DNA of 64,000 bases from Bradyrhizobium sp. BR13661. GTDB taxonomy: Bacteria; Pseudomonadota; Alphaproteobacteria; Rhizobiales; Xanthobacteraceae. Of the stretch, positions 25,997-33,966 are shown one piece after another (position 1 is the first letter of the stretch; every line of letters starts with the position of its first letter). The stretch spans positions 87,916 to 151,915 of the forward strand of contig NZ_JARXWB010000019.1 in the NCBI RefSeq assembly GCF_029892425.1. Reading direction: 5' to 3'. The translations under genes and the position numbers were made by a program. The notes beneath the pieces are model-generated. The model did no database searches. It saw nothing but the letters and a program-made list of their open reading frames with translations, and was not told the origin of the DNA.

Positions 25997-26773
25997 ATGC
26001 TGAAGAAGCGCCTGATCCCGAAATTTCTGCTGCGCGACGGCAGGCTCGTCAAATATGTCCGCTTCTTCGAGAACGAGCGTGCCGCCGGCAATCCGGTGAC
26101 GACGGCGAAGGTCTACAACGACTATGGGGTCGACGAGTTGATCGTGCTCGACATCGTGCCGAGCGCGGCCTCGCGCGGCCGCGTGGTCGACATTATCGAG
26201 CGGATGTCGGAAGAGATCTTCATGCCCTTCACGGTCGGCGGTGGGGTCAAGACACTCGACGACGTCAATATGCTGCTCCGCGCCGGCGCCGACAAGGTCT
26301 CGGTGAATTCGGAGGCCGTGCGGCGCCCGGAGTTCCTGCGCGAGGCGGCGCGCACCTTCGGCGACCAGTGCATGACGGTGTCGATCGACTACAAGAGGAT
26401 CGGCCCCAACCATGCAAGCGTATTCATCGACGGAGGCCGCGAGCATGTCGCGCTCGATCCGATCGAATGGGCGCAGCGCTGCGAGGACCTGCATTGCGGC
26501 GAGGTGCTGCTCGGCTCGATCGACCGCGACGGCACCATGAGCGGTTACGACCTCGAACTGATCCACAAGGCGGCAAGCGTCTTGAGTGTGCCGCTGATCG
26601 TCTCCGGCGGCTGCGGTTCGCTCCAGCATGCGATCGATGCACTCGAGGCGGGAGCGTCGGCGGTGGCGATCTCCTCGATGTTCCTCTTTACCGACCATAG
26701 CCCGATCAAGCTGCGCAGCCATCTGTTCTCGCGCGGTCTGGACGTGCGCGCCAGCTTCTCGAGCAGGAATTAG
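25997..26773 (+). CDS. hisF: HisF-like TIM-barrel partner of the amidination trio
   Basis: 258 residues from ATG 25997. (beta-alpha)8 barrel with GGGVKTLDDVN, TVSIDYKR, GEVLLGSIDRDG and VSGGCGS phosphate-site loops as in HisF. The N-terminal segment reads LIPKFLLRDGRLVK where true HisF has IPCLDVKDGRVVKG, so the general acid Asp11 (T. maritima numbering) is replaced; the Asp130 equivalent (SIDY) remains. That fits a WbuZ-type channel protein that no longer makes imidazole glycerol phosphate. It forms a tight unit with the two genes before it. Confidence 0.85.
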   Translation: MLKKRLIPKFLLRDGRLVKYVRFFENERAAGNPVTTAKVYNDYGVDELIVLDIVPSAASRGRVVDIIERMSEEIFMPFTVGGGVKTLDDVNMLLRAGADKVSVNSEAVRRPEFLREAARTFGDQCMTVSIDYKRIGPNHASVFIDGGREHVALDPIEWAQRCEDLHCGEVLLGSIDRDGTMSGYDLELIHKAASVLSVPLIVSGGCGSLQHAIDALEAGASAVAISSMFLFTDHSPIKLRSHLFSRGLDVRASFSSRN

Positions 26774-26777
26774 CACC

Positions 26778-27443
26778 GTGCAGCTTTCGCTGGCCCGTAC
26801 CGATCTCGCCCTCTATGTGCGAAAGCAGTTCGAGAACCTGTTTCCTGATGGCGCAGACCTCGGCGATCTCTCGAAATTCGTCGAACTTGCGCTCGGCCGG
26901 ATCGAGCATTGCTTTTCGCGGGTGCGGCTCAAGGGCTTCTTTGCGAACGGCGAGGCTCGATTCTCGCACTGGCACTCGGACCAATATGCGATCTTCCTCT
27001 ACTACCTCGCCAATTCAGCCTTTCGCGAGCGGCCCGGTCATCCCATCGCGGACAAGGCCTACGCGCTGAACAAGGCGCTGCACGCGCTTGATGCGTTCTA
27101 CGAGGTCGAACTGCCCGACGTGTTCGCGGTCCAGCATCCGGTGGGCACCGTGCTCGGCCGTGCCAGCTATTCGGACTATTTCATCTGCTACCACAATTGC
27201 ACGGTGGGCGCGAACCTCGACAATGACTACCCCTCGTTCGGGCGCGGCATCGTGATGTATGGCGGCAGCCGCGTCATCGGCAAGACCGAAGTGGGCGACA
27301 ACTCCTTCGTTTCGACGGGCGCGATCGTGATCGATGCCGGCACGCTTGCCGCCGACAGCGTCCTGCACGGCATCTATCCGAATGCAGCGCGCTCGCCGAC
27401 CTCGCGCAACGTGGTGCGCGATATCTTTGGAATGGTGACCTGA
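26778..27443 (+). CDS. Hexapeptide-repeat acyltransferase (serine acetyltransferase-like)
   Basis: 221 residues from GTG 26778, 4 bases after the HisF-like stop. An alpha-helical N-terminal half (to about residue 115) precedes a short left-handed beta-helix (YHNCTVGANLDND..., GKTEVGDNSFVSTGAIV), an outline shared with CysE-type acetyltransferases. Being last in the legI operon, it likely acylates the nonulosonic acid or a precursor; N-acetyltransferase LegH is one possibility beside the NeuD-type protein at 21600. Not assigned further. Confidence 0.6.
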   Translation: MQLSLARTDLALYVRKQFENLFPDGADLGDLSKFVELALGRIEHCFSRVRLKGFFANGEARFSHWHSDQYAIFLYYLANSAFRERPGHPIADKAYALNKALHALDAFYEVELPDVFAVQHPVGTVLGRASYSDYFICYHNCTVGANLDNDYPSFGRGIVMYGGSRVIGKTEVGDNSFVSTGAIVIDAGTLAADSVLHGIYPNAARSPTSRNVVRDIFGMVT

Positions 27444-27455
27444 TCGATCAGGTCA
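27436..27455. repeat. 20-bp perfect palindrome spanning two convergent stop codons
   Basis: TGACCTGATCGATCAGGTCA reads the same on both strands and contains the TGA stops of both convergent genes (27443 plus, 27448 minus). No loop and no T-run, so it is a weak terminator at best; it could simply reflect overlapping codon constraints, or a protein-binding site. Confidence 0.35.
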
Positions 27456-28761
27456 GTCGCTTGAATCCGGAGTGAGCGACGGGGCCGCGCAGCAGCTGCT
27501 TGACGGCTTTCTGATCCACCGCGGTGCGGAGCTCCCGGAATACTTCGGTCACCGTTTCCAGGTAACGATCGACATGGGCGTCGGTGTGCGACCACATCGC
27601 GTAGAACGAGCCGGTGGCGAGGATGCCGCGGTCCAGCATCATCTGCGTGAACAGCGTGCGGACCTCCTGCGCGTCGGGCAGGTCGAAAGCGAAGTGGCCG
27701 AGCGGCGAAATGCCGGAGACGTGCAGCGGCAGGCCGGTGGCCTGTGACGCCTCGGTCCAGCCCTTCTGGATACGCGTGCCGATCCGCATCAGGTGCCGCG
27801 CGACGTTCTGCTCGCGATGCTTGCGCAAGGTGGCAAGCGCCGCGACCGGGCCGACGCGCTCGGTCCAGGCCGTCGAGCTGACGAAGGTTTCCTGCGCGGC
27901 ATCCATCACGGAGGCGCGGCCAACGATTGCGGCCATCGGAAAGCCGTTGGCGATGGCCTTGGCGAACACGGCGATGTCCGGATCGACGCCGTAAGCGAGA
28001 TGCGCGCCGCCGGAATTGATGCGGAAGCCTGACGTGACCTCGTCGAAGATCAGCGCGGCGCCGCAGCGGTCGGCGAGCGCGCGGATGCCCTTGATGAAGG
28101 CGGGCTCGGGCTCACTGGAGCGTACCGGCTCCATCACGATCGCGGCGAGCCGCTCACCATGGGCGGCGACGATCGCCTCGATCTCGTCGAGCTTGTTGAA
28201 ATGGAAAGGATGCATCAGTCCGGCGAGACCACGCGGCACACCCTTAGTGTCGAGGCCCGGCAGCAGATGGCCGTCGAGCGCGGTGGTCTCGCCAAGATTG
28301 GCGCTGAGATACCAGTCGTGCCAGCCGTGATAGCCGCAGAACGCCACCATGTCGCGGCCGGTCGCCGCGCGCGCGATGCGGACCGCGATCGCCATGGCCT
28401 CGCCGCCCGCGCGCCCGAACCGCACCATTTCGGCCCAGGGATGCAGCTCGACCAGGAGCTCGGCAAGCTCGATATCCTCGGCGCAATTCAAGGTCGACAT
28501 CGAGCCCAGGTCGATCGCGGACTTTACAGCGGCATCGACGTCGGGGTCGGCGAAGCCCAGGATAGTGGCGCCGATGCCGCAATAGCTCATGTCCAGATAG
28601 GTCTTGCCGTCGAGATCTGTGACCTCGGCGCCCTTGGCCGATTTAAAATAGGTCGGCCATTGACCGGGCAGGAACATCTCCGGACGCTTCGATAGCAGCT
28701 GGGTGCCACCGGGCATAACGGCCCGGGCACGCTCGTAGAGCGCTTGAGCGGAATTAGACAT
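27448..28761 (-). CDS. Class III aminotransferase, glutamate-1-semialdehyde aminomutase-like
   Basis: 437 residues from ATG 28761. Fold type I PLP enzyme with GGTQLLSKRPE at the N-terminus, FGRAGGEAMAIAVRIAR, CGYHGWHDWY, LIFDEVTSGFR (Asp contacting PLP) and the lysine in VFAKAIANGFPM at about residue 263. It resembles the glutamate-1-semialdehyde aminomutase-like proteins found in surface-glycan loci, not the haem-pathway enzyme. It converges with the legI operon and may transfer an amino group to a sugar or a side-chain precursor. Substrate unknown. Confidence 0.75.
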   Translation of the reverse strand: MSNSAQALYERARAVMPGGTQLLSKRPEMFLPGQWPTYFKSAKGAEVTDLDGKTYLDMSYCGIGATILGFADPDVDAAVKSAIDLGSMSTLNCAEDIELAELLVELHPWAEMVRFGRAGGEAMAIAVRIARAATGRDMVAFCGYHGWHDWYLSANLGETTALDGHLLPGLDTKGVPRGLAGLMHPFHFNKLDEIEAIVAAHGERLAAIVMEPVRSSEPEPAFIKGIRALADRCGAALIFDEVTSGFRINSGGAHLAYGVDPDIAVFAKAIANGFPMAAIVGRASVMDAAQETFVSSTAWTERVGPVAALATLRKHREQNVARHLMRIGTRIQKGWTEASQATGLPLHVSGISPLGHFAFDLPDAQEVRTLFTQMMLDRGILATGSFYAMWSHTDAHVDRYLETVTEVFRELRTAVDQKAVKQLLRGPVAHSGFKRLT

Positions 28762-29526
28762 TACGCTACTCCAATACGGTCGTGCGAACTAGGTCGATAC
28801 CTTAAAGCGGTACCTACTTGCAAGGACACGATCCCGTGCCAGCTCGTGCTGAACTCTCTCCGTACTTCATCAAGATCGAGAGGGGACGCTAGGGCCATCG
28901 AGCCGTGCGCAGCGTTACGCTTCGTAGGGTCGCGGGCGCCGGATCCTGCGCGACGCCTAGCCGATAGGCTAGATGCGTCAAGGAGTGCATCGGCACGAAG
29001 CCGGCGAGGGGCGCGTTCGATTACTGGCCGCCGCTCTATCAAGTTTGTCGTCGCATGATCTCACGCGGCGATCACAGCAATTAGGGTCCCAGTCAGTCGA
29101 TTTCGGGACCGTCAGCAAGAACGTAAGCACTTGGCGGTGGTGCCCGAACCCCAAATTGGGACGCGTTCGCCACAAGGCCATCTTCATCCGCGAGCAGCGC
29201 GGCCCGGAATGTTGGTTCGCGCCTTAGGTTTCATTGTTCCCGAAATGTTCCGATGGTTTTCATCGTTTCGCGCCGCAAAATCCGTCGAATTTCGTTGGTC
29301 TGGGATTAGCGGGGAACCGTCTGCGGAGGCCGCACGAAGCGTTGGTCAGTGCCAATTAAGAGCTGTGGAGGGCAACTGAACCGCCATTGACATCCTGCAG
29401 TATTTTCTAGGCGATCCGCCCCTCCAAGCCTCTCGATTTTACAGAGGAAGTGTGTTCTTAGAGCGATTCTCCGGCTGGAGTCGCGGACTGGCGACTGCCT
29501 TCAACCCCTCAGTGATGGGCCGACCT
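28762..29526. other. 765-base intergenic region between divergent genes
   Basis: No reading frame here resembles a protein I know. A short stretch near 29110-29225 is open on both strands, but neither translation is convincing. A hairpin at 28953-28980 is listed separately. The region must hold promoters for the aminotransferase (minus) and the C-methyltransferase (plus). Confidence 0.45.
28953..28980. repeat. 11-bp hairpin with GATA loop
   Basis: GACGC (28953-28957) and CTAGCC (28958-28963) pair with GGCTAG (28968-28973) and GCGTC (28976-28980) around a GATA loop and a two-base bulge. No T-run follows on either strand, so it is not a classical terminator; leader-RNA structure or a binding site is possible. 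Confidence 0.35.
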
Positions 29527-30765
29527 ATGTTTGTAAAGAATTGCCGGATGTGCGCGAGCGAGCGTCTCGCGCTCTTTCTCGACTTGGGAGAGATGCCGCC
29601 GGCTGATCAGTTCCTGCACAAGCATCAGCTCAGCGAGCACCGGGATGCCTACCCACTGCGGGTCGCGGTCTGCGAAGAGTGCGGGCTGATCCAGCTCAAC
29701 TATGTGGTGCCGCCCGAGATTCTCTACTGCGACGACTATCCCTACGAATCCTCGACCACTACGGCCGGCCGCCGGCATTGGGGGGAGTTTGCTCGCACCA
29801 CGACGCGCCTGCTCCGGCTGACCAAGGACGATCTCGTCGTCGATATCGGCAGCAATGTCGGCGTGCTCCTGCAGATGTTCAAGGAGCAGGGCACCAAGGT
29901 GCTCGGCGTCGACCCGGCCGCCAACATCGCGGAGATCGCCAACAAGAACGGCATCGAGACCGTCGCCGCGTTCTTCAACAGCGAAAGCGCCAAGAAGGTC
30001 GTTGCCAGCAAGGGGCAGGCCTCGGTCATTACCGGAACCAACGTCTTCGCTCATGTCGGCGATCTGCATGATTTGATGCAGGCCGTCTCCATCCTGCTCG
30101 CCGAGCGCGGCACCTTCATCATCGAGGCTCCCTATTTCCTCGAACTACTGCACAGCCTCGAGTACGACACCATCTATCACGAGCATCTGTCCTATCTGTC
30201 GGTGAAGCCGCTGGTGCGGTTCTTCAAGCAGTTCGGCATGGAGATATTCGACGTGCAACTGCGCGACATCCATGGCGGGTCGATCCGCCTGTTCGTGCGC
30301 AGGATCAGCGTCTCGTCCAGCCCGGTCGCTCCGATCGTCGAACAGATGCTGGCCAATGAAGAACGCGAGAAAATCTACGAGCTGGATACCTTGCGGAAGT
30401 TCGCGCAGGGCGTCGCCAACAACCGCCTGGCGCTGCGGGCGATGCTGACCGGCCTCAAGCAAAGCGGTAGCAAGATCGTCGCCGTGAGTGCGCCGGCAAA
30501 GGGAATGACCCTGCTGAATTATTGCGGGCTGGGCAGCGATTTCCTCGACTTCGTCACCGAGAAGTCCAGGCTTAAGATCGGGCGTTACACGCCGGGCGTG
30601 AACATTGAAGTCGTTCCGGACGATATGTTACTTAACCACCAGCCCGATTATGCGCTTCTGCTGGCGTGGAATTTTGCCGAAGAGATCATGAACAATCTGA
30701 AGGAGTTTTCGGATCGCGGCGGCAAGTTCATCATTCCGATTCCTACGCCCAGGATCGTCGGTTGA
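29527..30765 (+). CDS. Sugar C-methyltransferase (zinc-binding, three-domain type)
   Basis: 412 residues from ATG 29527. Order of parts: a zinc-binding head with CRMC and CEEC pairs, a class I SAM domain (VVDIGSNVGVLLQMF at about residue 108) and a C-terminal C-methyltransferase domain containing VSAPAKGMTLLNY. This matches the TylC3/NovU-like enzymes that C-methylate keto-deoxysugars. It leads a rightward set with a cupin, a DegT aminotransferase and another methyltransferase, suggesting synthesis of a branched amino-deoxy sugar. Acceptor not known. Confidence 0.8.
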   Translation: MFVKNCRMCASERLALFLDLGEMPPADQFLHKHQLSEHRDAYPLRVAVCEECGLIQLNYVVPPEILYCDDYPYESSTTTAGRRHWGEFARTTTRLLRLTKDDLVVDIGSNVGVLLQMFKEQGTKVLGVDPAANIAEIANKNGIETVAAFFNSESAKKVVASKGQASVITGTNVFAHVGDLHDLMQAVSILLAERGTFIIEAPYFLELLHSLEYDTIYHEHLSYLSVKPLVRFFKQFGMEIFDVQLRDIHGGSIRLFVRRISVSSSPVAPIVEQMLANEEREKIYELDTLRKFAQGVANNRLALRAMLTGLKQSGSKIVAVSAPAKGMTLLNYCGLGSDFLDFVTEKSRLKIGRYTPGVNIEVVPDDMLLNHQPDYALLLAWNFAEEIMNNLKEFSDRGGKFIIPIPTPRIVG

Positions 30766-30827
30766 CATCGTTCCAATTAATTCCTGCCGGGCAACCCAAC
30801 TTGTCTTCGGCAGCAGGGAGTCATGAG

Positions 30828-31214
30828 ATGGATGTAAAAAAGCTTCCGATTTCCTTCGCGGACAAGCGCGGGGAAATCATCGACGTATTGCAGCGGGAGC
30901 CCATCGAATACGCGACCATCATTCATAGCCGGAAGGACGCGGTTCGCGCCAACCACTATCACAAGGAAACGTGGCAGTGGCTCTATGTGCTGTCCGGCAA
31001 GCTTCGCGCGGTTTCGCAAATGCCGGACCAGGCGCCGACCGAGGCGATCATGGGGCCTAACGATCTCATCCTCAGCGTTCCCCACGAGCGGCACGCTTTT
31101 GAAGCGTTGGAAGACACAACGTTTCTGGTGCTGACGCGCGGCCCGCGCGGCGGCGAGGACTACGAGAAGGATACTTTTCGTCTCGACGTCCCACTGATCG
31201 CACCGAGGTCGTAA
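30828..31214 (+). CDS. Cupin-fold sugar-modifying protein
   Basis: 128 residues from ATG 30828 (GCAGGGAG upstream). Single small beta-barrel with RANHYHKETWQWLYVLSG, the first cupin motif with metal-type histidines, and VPHERHAFEAL as the second. Such small cupins in sugar operons may act as isomerases or bind nucleotide sugars. The stop shares a base with the next ATG, so it is coupled to the DegT gene. An isomerase role before transamination is a guess. Confidence 0.65.
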   Translation: MDVKKLPISFADKRGEIIDVLQREPIEYATIIHSRKDAVRANHYHKETWQWLYVLSGKLRAVSQMPDQAPTEAIMGPNDLILSVPHERHAFEALEDTTFLVLTRGPRGGEDYEKDTFRLDVPLIAPRS

Positions 31215-32335
31215 TGGAAGCGGCCCCGTTCATTCCGGTCTCCGAGCCTCTGATCGGAGACAACACCGCTCCCCTCGTCAACGAGTGCATCGAAACCGGC
31301 TGGGTTTCTTCGGAAGGACGCTTCATCCCGGAGTTCGAGCGCAAATTTTCACAGTTTTGCGGCGCTGCGCATGGTGTGGCCGTCAGCAATGGCACGACGG
31401 CCCTTCAGGTCGCCATGAAGGCACTAAGCCTCGAGCTCGGCTCCGAGGTCATCATGCCCTCCTACACCATCATCTCCTGCGCCATCGCGATACTGGAGGC
31501 TGATTGCGTGCCGGTGTTGGTCGATTGCGATCCGGAAACGTGGTGCATGGATCTCGATCAGGTCGAAGCCGCGATCACGCCACGGACGCGCGCGATCATG
31601 CCGGTGCATATGTTCGGGCACCCCGTCGACATGCGCCGTGTCATGAAGCTTGCCGCTAAGCATGATCTGCGCATCATCGAAGATGCCGCGGAGGCTCACG
31701 GTGCGGAAGTCGAGGGCCGCCGCGTCGGCAGCTTCGGTGACATGGCCTGCTACAGCTTCTACGCCAACAAGATCGTGACAACAGGCGAGGGCGGGATGGT
31801 CGTCACCAGCAGTGACCACTATGCCGACCGGCTGCGCTCCCTGCGCAACCTTTGCTTCCGCCCGGAGCGGCGGTTCTATCACACCGAAATCGGTCACAAC
31901 TATCGCCTGACCAATCTCCAGGCCGCGATCGGCGTGGCTCAGGTCGACCGCGTCGACGACCATATTCGCCGCAAGCGCAAGATGGCCAAGGCCTATCATG
32001 AACGGCTGTCCGATCTTTCGCAGATCGCGCTGCCGGTCGAGCGGGAATGGGCGAAGAACGTCTACTGGATGTATTGCCTGATCCTCGCCGATGACGTTGG
32101 CTTTGACGCCGTCGAGTTCGCGAAGCGCTTGCGCGCGAAGGGGATCGACACGCGGCCGCTATTCCTCGGCATGCACGAGCAGCCGGTCTTGCGCGAACGA
32201 GGCCTTTTTGCGGGAGGCAGCCATCCGGTGACGGAGCGGCTCGCGCGTCGCGGCCTGTATGTTCCTTCCGGACTTAGTTTGACCGAGGCGCAGATTGATC
32301 GCGTCAGCGCCGCGGTTCGCGAGGTTCTTTCGTGA
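31214..32335 (+). CDS. DegT/DnrJ/EryC1-family sugar aminotransferase (perosamine synthase-like)
   Basis: 373 residues from ATG 31214. Start region SEPLIGDNTAPLVNECIETG, then GWVSSEGRF, SNGTTALQVAMKAL, PVHMFGHPVDM, EDAAEAHGA and the PLP lysine in YSFYANKIVTTGEGGM at about residue 187. This pattern is common among GDP-perosamine synthases. Gmd at 43946 would supply GDP-4-keto-6-deoxymannose, its expected substrate. The stop overlaps the next GTG. Confidence 0.78.
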   Translation: MEAAPFIPVSEPLIGDNTAPLVNECIETGWVSSEGRFIPEFERKFSQFCGAAHGVAVSNGTTALQVAMKALSLELGSEVIMPSYTIISCAIAILEADCVPVLVDCDPETWCMDLDQVEAAITPRTRAIMPVHMFGHPVDMRRVMKLAAKHDLRIIEDAAEAHGAEVEGRRVGSFGDMACYSFYANKIVTTGEGGMVVTSSDHYADRLRSLRNLCFRPERRFYHTEIGHNYRLTNLQAAIGVAQVDRVDDHIRRKRKMAKAYHERLSDLSQIALPVEREWAKNVYWMYCLILADDVGFDAVEFAKRLRAKGIDTRPLFLGMHEQPVLRERGLFAGGSHPVTERLARRGLYVPSGLSLTEAQIDRVSAAVREVLS

Positions 32336-33105
32336 CAGGCGTCTTCAACGACTCCTACGCGGCGACCTATGACACGGTCTATGCCGAAAAGAACTACGCC
32401 GCCGAATGCAAGGCGGTGGAGACTCTGATCGCAAAGTTCGGGCGCGGCGAAGTCAGGAAAATGCTGGACCTCGGCTGCGGAACGGGCAGGCATGCCGTGA
32501 TATTTGCAGGCAACGCCTTTGATGTAACGGGTGTCGACCAATCCGAATCGATGGTGGCGCGTGCGCGCGACCGCGCGACGCAGATGGAGCTCGGCGCCAA
32601 TCCGAAATTTCTTTCGGGGGATATCCGGGATTTTTCGGCCAGTTCGCCGTTTGATGTGGCCGCGATGAATTTCAACGTCATCGGCTATATGACCAGCAAT
32701 GACGACGCGCTGGGCGCGCTCGGCGCGGCGCGAAAGAATCTGCGGCAGAACGGCTTGCTGATTGCGGACTTCTGGTATGGGCCGGCGGTGGTCGCCGATC
32801 CACCAGGTGAAAACACCCGAGAGTTCGACAGCGGCGATGCACGCGTCGTCAGGTCCTCTTCAGGTCTTCATTTGCCCGATCGCCAGTGTTGCGAGATTAC
32901 GGTCAAGGTCACACGCCTGCAGGGCTATCGCGTCCTCGATGAAACACGAGAGACGCATAAGGTCCGGTACTTCTTTCCGCTGGAGCTTGAACTGATGCTT
33001 CGTGTCAGTGGATTTCAGCTGATGGCACTGACCGGGTTCCCTGACATCGAGGCGCCCGCAAGCGCGAGCAAGTGGGCTGCAGCGATGGTCGCTGTCGCGA
33101 TCTGA
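32332..33105 (+). CDS. SAM-dependent methyltransferase, probably sugar N-methyltransferase
   Basis: 257 residues from GTG 32332, overlapping the aminotransferase stop. Class I fold with MLDLGCGTGRHAVIFA at about residue 43 and a Tyr-rich N-terminus (FNDSYAATYDTVYAEKNY) as in DesVI/TylM1 amino-sugar N-methyltransferases. Coupled to a sugar aminotransferase, it probably methylates the new amino group. It converges with the next gene, 9 bases between stops. Confidence 0.7.
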   Translation: MTGVFNDSYAATYDTVYAEKNYAAECKAVETLIAKFGRGEVRKMLDLGCGTGRHAVIFAGNAFDVTGVDQSESMVARARDRATQMELGANPKFLSGDIRDFSASSPFDVAAMNFNVIGYMTSNDDALGALGAARKNLRQNGLLIADFWYGPAVVADPPGENTREFDSGDARVVRSSSGLHLPDRQCCEITVKVTRLQGYRVLDETRETHKVRYFFPLELELMLRVSGFQLMALTGFPDIEAPASASKWAAAMVAVAI

Positions 33106-33114
33106 TTTCCTCAG

Positions 33115-33840
33115 TCAGCTCGATTGCGAGGCCTGCGGCTTTGTGGCGACCTGCAGATACATGACGGCCGCCATATCGAGCAAAGGATAGGCCTCGAGTT
33201 TTTCAAACGGCCAAAGCATTCTCACGAATTCGGGCCCCGCGCGCCAATGGAGCACGCGGTTCACCTTCAGGTTCATGCCGGATTGCTGCAACATGCGCGC
33301 AACGTTCGAGCGTGTGGCGGTAAACTGGCTCCATTCCAGCCGGTCTTTCGCAGCCTTGATGAAGTTGACGGGGTTCCAGACGATCGGCTCGCACACCACG
33401 ATCGCGCCGCCGGGTCTCAAATGGTCGCGCATGGATTCAATGGACGCCCGCGCGTCTTCGAAATGATGCATCGCACCGCTGCAGAAGATCGCATCAAAGG
33501 TCTTGTCGGTGGCGATGTTTTCTGCAGCCGAGACCACGTAGTCGACATTGAATTTGGCAAGCCGGATCTTTGCCTTCTCCAGCATCTTGGGCGAGATGTC
33601 CGACAAAGTGTAGTGAATATTGCGATGCGTGTTGGCTTCGAGGAAGTGGTAGGCGTGAATGCCGGTACCGCCGCCAAGTTCCATCACGTCATAGGATTCG
33701 AGCGCCGGCAGGTGGTCGAACATCACCTTCGAGATCTGATCGATTTTATAAAGATGGTTCGAGTTCTCGCGATTATAGGTCTCGTCGAAATGATCGGCGA
33801 TCGTTTCGTAATGGTCGAGATTGTCTTGGCGTGCGGACAT
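33115..33840 (-). CDS. Class I SAM-dependent methyltransferase
   Basis: 241 residues; ATG 33840 is chosen because GAGGGA precedes it, unlike ATG 33864. Motif I VMELGGGTGIHAYHFLE at about residue 52, then YTLSDISPKML and a C-terminal DHLRPGGAIVVCEP strand. General small-molecule methyltransferase; in this locus the target is likely a sugar. Leftward, following the 33967-37398 block in the same direction. Confidence 0.75.
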   Translation of the reverse strand: MSARQDNLDHYETIADHFDETYNRENSNHLYKIDQISKVMFDHLPALESYDVMELGGGTGIHAYHFLEANTHRNIHYTLSDISPKMLEKAKIRLAKFNVDYVVSAAENIATDKTFDAIFCSGAMHHFEDARASIESMRDHLRPGGAIVVCEPIVWNPVNFIKAAKDRLEWSQFTATRSNVARMLQQSGMNLKVNRVLHWRAGPEFVRMLWPFEKLEAYPLLDMAAVMYLQVATKPQASQSS

Positions 33841-33966
33841 ATAGTCGCGTCCCTCTAAGGCCATGTCTGAATTTTGGAACTTGCTTCAACCTTGTCACAC
33901 GGCCCGAAAATGCACAACCGACCGCGATTGGGGGGCGGATGGGCCGCGCGCCGGAGTCGCCTCGAA

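Noticed and set aside
25348..26773. HisH/HisF as histidine biosynthesis genes
   Set aside because: They follow a sugar amidotransferase, no other his gene is present and the HisF-like protein lacks Asp11.
27448..28761. hemL (haem pathway glutamate-1-semialdehyde aminomutase)
   Set aside because: Position in a glycan cluster and divergence from the usual HemL motifs argue for a sugar- or metabolite-specific aminotransferase.
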